DNA from: an uncultured Clostridia bacterium | Lineage (GTDB): Bacteria; Bacillota; Clostridia; Oscillospirales; Acutalibacteraceae | NCBI GenBank assembly: GCA_947630285.1 | Contig: CANRHD010000001.1 | Span: forward strand, 124,001 to 188,000 | Direction: 5' to 3' | DNA length: 64,000 nt | In this document: piece by piece, positions 60,867 through 64,000 of the stretch | Layout: every line of letters starts with the position of its first letter | Numbering within the stretch: the first letter of the stretch is position 1 | Program-made: the position numbers and the translations under genes | The notes under the pieces: generated by a model | The model's database searches: none | What the model saw: only the letters and a program-made list of their open reading frames with translations | Told to the model about the DNA's origin: nothing

Positions 60867-60962
60867 CTCAAATTTCAAATTAATAATTTGCAGGTAAGAG
60901 TCGCCGCACTACTAAACGACGGTAATTCAAATAATACTTGTCCCAAATATTATATTACAAAT
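60867..60962 (-). promoter_or_regulatory. CRISPR leader with ATTTGAG anchor
   Basis: 96 bp between csn2 and the first repeat. On the minus strand it ends ATTTGAG directly against the repeat (60867-60873), the leader-anchoring motif known for one group of type II-A systems and needed for polarised spacer insertion. The rest is AT-rich and contains a short GTCG/CGAC hairpin. Confidence 0.85.
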
Positions 60963-60977
60963 TCAGAATTCGCACAA
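60949..60977 (-). promoter_or_regulatory. Predicted pre-crRNA promoter
   Basis: Minus strand reads TTGTGC (within the end of csn2), 17 nt, TATAAT. It would start transcription in the leader, about 75 nt before the first repeat. Confidence 0.6.
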
Positions 60978-61628
60978 GTCCTTATCAATTATTCTGATAT
61001 TTTCATCGGGCGATATTTTATCCCTTTGGCTGTCCTCTATTAAAAGCACATTGTATTTTTTATATTTTACCGTCTTGGCAAAGTCAATAAGCTCTTTTTC
61101 CTTTAGGCAGGATTTTAAATTAACGATTACAAAAAGCTTCTTGCCGAAATACTTTGAAAAGAAATCAATATACTGTAAAATTCTTTCGTAAAAATCCATA
61201 CTCTCAAAATCCACGGAAAAATTAAGAAGCTTTAAAACTCCGTTCAGGTCGTTTAAATCCGTAAATGTTGAATCAAAATCCAAATTACCGGTTATTTCCG
61301 ATGCAAGCTCATTGATTTTTGTTAATATCTCCGCCGCTTTTCCGCTTAAAATCATAGCCTCATCGATTACCGCTTGGTTGATTTTTGCCGTTATGCTCTT
61401 TGCCTCAAGTGAAAGGCGGAAAACATCCGTTATTACCTCTGCGTATTTTGAAAAATCAAGAATATCCGTACCCTGCGATAGCGTAAACTTACTTTCCCTG
61501 TTACTCGCCTGTTCCGTCATACCGAAAACAGTTCTCCCGAATTCACCGGAATTCTCAATAACCAAAGTATTTATAACGCCCTCGCTGAATTCTATCGGAT
61601 ATGCCAATTCATACATACTCAATTTCAT
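60963..61628 (-). CDS. csn2: Csn2, type II-A adaptation protein
   Basis: 221 residues. Csn2 forms a tetrameric ring on double-stranded DNA ends and joins Cas1-Cas2-Cas9 in spacer uptake; it defines subtype II-A. The N-terminal MYELAYPIEFSEGVINTLVIEN stretch, the helical middle and the C-terminal LFVIVNLKSCLKEKELIDFAKTVKYKKYNVLLIED beta-strand region follow the short Csn2 form. Overlaps cas2 by 4 bp. Last cas gene before the leader. Confidence 0.9.
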   Translation of the reverse strand: MKLSMYELAYPIEFSEGVINTLVIENSGEFGRTVFGMTEQASNRESKFTLSQGTDILDFSKYAEVITDVFRLSLEAKSITAKINQAVIDEAMILSGKAAEILTKINELASEITGNLDFDSTFTDLNDLNGVLKLLNFSVDFESMDFYERILQYIDFFSKYFGKKLFVIVNLKSCLKEKELIDFAKTVKYKKYNVLLIEDSQRDKISPDENIRIIDKDLCEF

Positions 61629-61930
61629 AATTCAATAAACCTTTCGTCCGTGCATATTATATCTCCCTCGTAATCACCCAAAATAAATTGCATTTTTGAA
61701 AACTGCTTTTCCGTAACGGTTAAGCACTGAATCAGCCCTTTTTCAGGCTTGTTTTTCATAAGTCCTCTTTCCACCGTAGATGCGGTAGTCTGATTTAACA
61801 GCAATTTGCTGTAAACGGATTCCTGCATCATCATAAATCCGCTTTTAAGAAGATACTTCCTGAATCTTGAATACTCTCTTCTCTGCTGAGCGGTTTGTAT
61901 GGGCAGGTCAAAAAACACTATCATTCTCAT
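61625..61930 (-). CDS. cas2: CRISPR-associated endoribonuclease-like Cas2
   Basis: 101 residues from the ATG at 61930 (MRMIVFFDLPIQTAQQRREYSRFRKYLL). The ferredoxin-like fold with Asp in VFFDLP and the MMMQESVYSKLL strand is typical of type II Cas2. It bridges two Cas1 dimers in the integrase. Another ATG six bases further in is possible. Overlaps the end of cas1 by 23 bp. Confidence 0.95.
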   Translation of the reverse strand: MRMIVFFDLPIQTAQQRREYSRFRKYLLKSGFMMMQESVYSKLLLNQTTASTVERGLMKNKPEKGLIQCLTVTEKQFSKMQFILGDYEGDIICTDERFIEL

Positions 61931-62810
61931 AAATCTGTAAGTCATATTCCGGGCCCTTTATAAAAGAAATATCATTTTCGTTTAAGGCTTCAAAAACGCT
62001 TTTAACATAGATTTTTATTGCATTAAGCATATACTGCTCTTTACCGTCAATCAGAACAATCTTATTAAGAAGCTGAACCATATTCATTTTTTCCTTATGC
62101 TCAAAAACAGTTAAATCCATTTTTGACACCGTATAATCAATAAACGGCCGAAAAGGTTCCATTAAATCGCAAGCCAAGTTAAATTGATTAAACACATTAT
62201 CGTGAAAAATGCCAAGCTGACAGGCATATCCGTTTGCAACCACCTCTCGGGCGACCGCAGACAAAAGTACAGAATAGCCGTAATTTAATGCGGCGTTAAT
62301 ATTATTCTCCTGACTGCGTGAAAAGGTCTTGCCGAAAAGGGCGTTAAAATACACCTTTGCGGCATGTCCTTCCCTGTTTGTCAAATCGGCAAATTCAATC
62401 TCATTAAGATAATTATAAAGCATATCGCTTTCGGTTTTTTCGTTTTTAACGAGCACCGCCATCTGGCCGGAAATTTTGGAGCGGACTATTTCCGACCAGA
62501 CAAATCCCTTAATATCCGAAGTCCATTGAAGCTGTTTTCTGAATTTTAAACTTGTGTCGTGGTTTCCGAAGTACGGCAAAAAAGTACCGAAGGGACATCT
62601 TTTTTCATCGCAAAAGACTATATCAATCTTTCTTTTGGCAAGCTCGCACAAAAGATATGCCGTGAGCGAAACCGCCGTCGATTCTACAATTAAAACGGAT
62701 ATTTCGCTCAGATGCACTCTTTTTGAACCCTCCTGATTTCTAACCACGAGGTAATCCATTTTATAGTCAAGCTTAGACGAGCTTGACACCACCACAACTC
62801 TCCAGCTCAT
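61908..62810 (-). CDS. cas1: CRISPR integrase Cas1
   Basis: 300 residues. Metal-binding residues are seen in NREGHAAKVYF (Glu), QLGIFHDN (His) and CDLMEPFRPFID (Asp/Glu), all in the positions of type II Cas1. It inserts new spacers at the leader end. The ATG at 62810 lies one base after the cas9 stop codon. Frame is open upstream to a TTG at 62840, but the Cas1 fold starts at MSWRVVVVSS. Confidence 0.96.
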   Translation of the reverse strand: MSWRVVVVSSSSKLDYKMDYLVVRNQEGSKRVHLSEISVLIVESTAVSLTAYLLCELAKRKIDIVFCDEKRCPFGTFLPYFGNHDTSLKFRKQLQWTSDIKGFVWSEIVRSKISGQMAVLVKNEKTESDMLYNYLNEIEFADLTNREGHAAKVYFNALFGKTFSRSQENNINAALNYGYSVLLSAVAREVVANGYACQLGIFHDNVFNQFNLACDLMEPFRPFIDYTVSKMDLTVFEHKEKMNMVQLLNKIVLIDGKEQYMLNAIKIYVKSVFEALNENDISFIKGPEYDLQIYENDSVF

Positions 62811-62811
62811 A

Positions 62812-64000
62812 TTATTTGAGTAAATCAACCCTTGTTTCAAAAAGTCCGGTTACGGATTTGTTGATAAGTACGGCGGAGCTTACCTTGTCAAGGGTTTTAT
62901 TAATGTATATTGATCCCGAATTCTTAAGTCCGCCGATTAAGGTCAAATCGGCTGTTTGCCTGTCGCATTTAAAAAGCTTGAGCATCTGTTCTAAAAGCTC
63001 ACACTGTTTCAAAAGCGAAAGGGACGCAAATTTTTCCCCGCCTTTTAAAATGACATTACTTGCAGAGTCAAGCAATCTTTTATAAACTGGCTGCTGTATT
63101 TTATCCGCAAGCACATTATAAAGCTGAATATTTTTTTCACAGCTTAACTCCACATATTCTTTATCTTTAAATTTGCGTAGGGATATAGGCAGCTCACGCT
63201 GCGCATTTCTGCAACTTTCAACATATTTGAGCATAGCTTTAAGGTATTTTTCGTATTCGGGGTCTAAAACGAGCTGATAATTATGTTTGCAAGAAAGGTA
63301 ATTATTAAATCTTCCGGTAACAAAAAGGTTTTTTCCGTCCACATTCAACTGCTGGTCGAATAGTATTTTTGGGCAAATAATTTTAGGCTCTTCAAGTCCC
63401 AAAACCTCCTCGCAATACTTAATCGGGTCTTTTTCATAAAGGGATTTTTCATAAATATATACGGGTTCTATCGATCTTCTGCGTTTTTTCTTGCCCTGAT
63501 GTTCGACTGCAAAGAAATATGCGCCCGATATTTTATTATAGCCTCCGTATTTTTCTATTTCCTTTCCTATCTTTATTGGAAGCTGACCCTTTCCGGCAGG
63601 CATAATCTGCACATCGTATAACGCTCCCTTAGTCTCATGCGCCCTTCTTGATACGATAATGTTATTCTTGCTCATATACTTTTTGACGGTTTTGATAGAC
63701 TCGGTCTTATCCCATGCGCCCTTGACATCATAGTCAAATACCTTGTTAAGGCTGTATTCGTACTTCTCATCATCTTCTTTAGGACCTCGGTTTTTTAAAT
63801 AGAAAAAGAATTTTTCCGTAAATTTGGTATCGTAGACATTCCCGACTACAATGTTAAGATAAGCGTCCTTTGCATGGTGAAAATCGTTTAATTCCCTGCA
63901 CTTTACAAAACCAAAATCATTTTTAAACCTGGAAACATTATTTGCTTTTGAATAGACAATTTTTGTTTCGGGATAATTCTCCGTCAACAGCTGTGCTACC
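62812..64000 (-). CDS. cas9: Cas9 endonuclease, C-terminal part (N-terminus beyond right edge)
   Basis: 395 C-terminal residues visible, reading in from the window edge as VAQLLTENYPETKIVY. RuvC-III is NDFHHAKDAYLNIVVGNVY with the catalytic His and Asp. The PAM-interacting domain opens near EKYGGYNKISGAYFFAV and ends VLINKSVTGLFETRVDLLK, aligning with the SpCas9 end VTLIHQSITGLYETRIDL-type block. The segment that holds the two PAM-reading arginines of SpCas9 reads KNSGSIYINKT here, so those arginines are absent. HNH, REC and the bridge helix lie outside. No frameshift is seen in the visible part. Confidence 0.97.
   Translation of the reverse strand, partial: VAQLLTENYPETKIVYSKANNVSRFKNDFGFVKCRELNDFHHAKDAYLNIVVGNVYDTKFTEKFFFYLKNRGPKEDDEKYEYSLNKVFDYDVKGAWDKTESIKTVKKYMSKNNIIVSRRAHETKGALYDVQIMPAGKGQLPIKIGKEIEKYGGYNKISGAYFFAVEHQGKKKRRRSIEPVYIYEKSLYEKDPIKYCEEVLGLEEPKIICPKILFDQQLNVDGKNLFVTGRFNNYLSCKHNYQLVLDPEYEKYLKAMLKYVESCRNAQRELPISLRKFKDKEYVELSCEKNIQLYNVLADKIQQPVYKRLLDSASNVILKGGEKFASLSLLKQCELLEQMLKLFKCDRQTADLTLIGGLKNSGSIYINKTLDKVSSAVLINKSVTGLFETRVDLLK

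Noticed and set aside
58869..60871. Open frames through the array encoding repeats of VLVPFEFTLLSN and FESSVNSNGTKT
   Set aside because: They are translations of the CRISPR repeats, since the 66-bp period is divisible by three; no start signals or family similarity.

Overview
The window looks like a chromosomal segment of a low-to-mid-GC Firmicute of class Clostridia, most likely an anaerobic gut commensal of the Oscillospirales/Ruminococcaceae type. The evidence is a Na+-pumping decarboxylase cluster of the anaerobe type, a CIRCE-controlled groESL operon, a clostridial dcw cluster with a PASTA-domain SpoVD/PBP, YabE- and SigH-like proteins, and glycosidases suited to plant or host glycans. 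No prophage or transposase gene is visible.

Layout. 1-1.6 kb: 5' part of lon, cut by the left edge. 1.7-5.5 kb: oadA, an OadG-like subunit, a biotin carrier and oadB, behind a consensus promoter and a strongly structured leader. 5.6-10.9 kb: D,D-carboxypeptidase, metallophosphoesterase, GPH-family sugar symporter and O-antigen-ligase-like protein. 11-13 kb: CIRCE-groS-groL. 13-24 kb: TtcA-like ATPase, esterase, permuted GH3 beta-glucosidase, zinc-ribbon protein, sigma factor, a 32-residue membrane protein, phosphoglucomutase and a polar amino-acid ABC transporter. 24-31 kb: a membrane protein plus HxxxDG acyltransferase pair, then a nadA-mnmA-HD-DUF5131-gtrA run and a radical-SAM protein. 31-35 kb: YabE-like protein, RluD-like synthase, and ftsZ with its own promoter. 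35-48.5 kb: dcw cluster on the minus strand, mraZ-rsmH-ftsL-spoVD-murE-murF-mraY-ftsW-murG-murA-ftsQ, without murC, murD, ddl or ftsA. 48.7-52 kb: pncB-ppa-capA. 52-58.8 kb: membrane protein, tRNA-Gln(CUG), AAC(6')-like acetyltransferase, DUF4091 glycosidase, TSUP exporter and GH29 fucosidase. 58.9-64 kb: a type II-A CRISPR-Cas locus, with 30 repeats and 29 spacers, leader, csn2, cas2, cas1 and the C-terminal part of cas9 running off the right edge.

How parts work together. The dcw block makes the peptidoglycan precursor and the division machinery. DacF-like, CapA-like and YabE-like proteins act on the envelope. nadA, pncB and ppa serve NAD supply and pyrophosphate removal. GH3, GH29, the DUF4091 enzyme and the GPH symporter form a scattered glycan-use capacity. 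The CRISPR locus is transcribed on the minus strand. Its leader ends in ATTTGAG against the first repeat, and the distal repeats decay toward the fucosidase gene.

The most unusual item is a family of about 262-bp palindromic elements. There are two complete copies, one eroded copy and one remnant. Each sits directly beside a transcription terminator. In the two complete copies the terminator hairpin itself is duplicated as 26- and 30-bp flanking direct repeats, and internal hairpins show compensatory base-pair changes between copies. The structured leader before the Na+-pump genes is the second item that established annotation does not explain.
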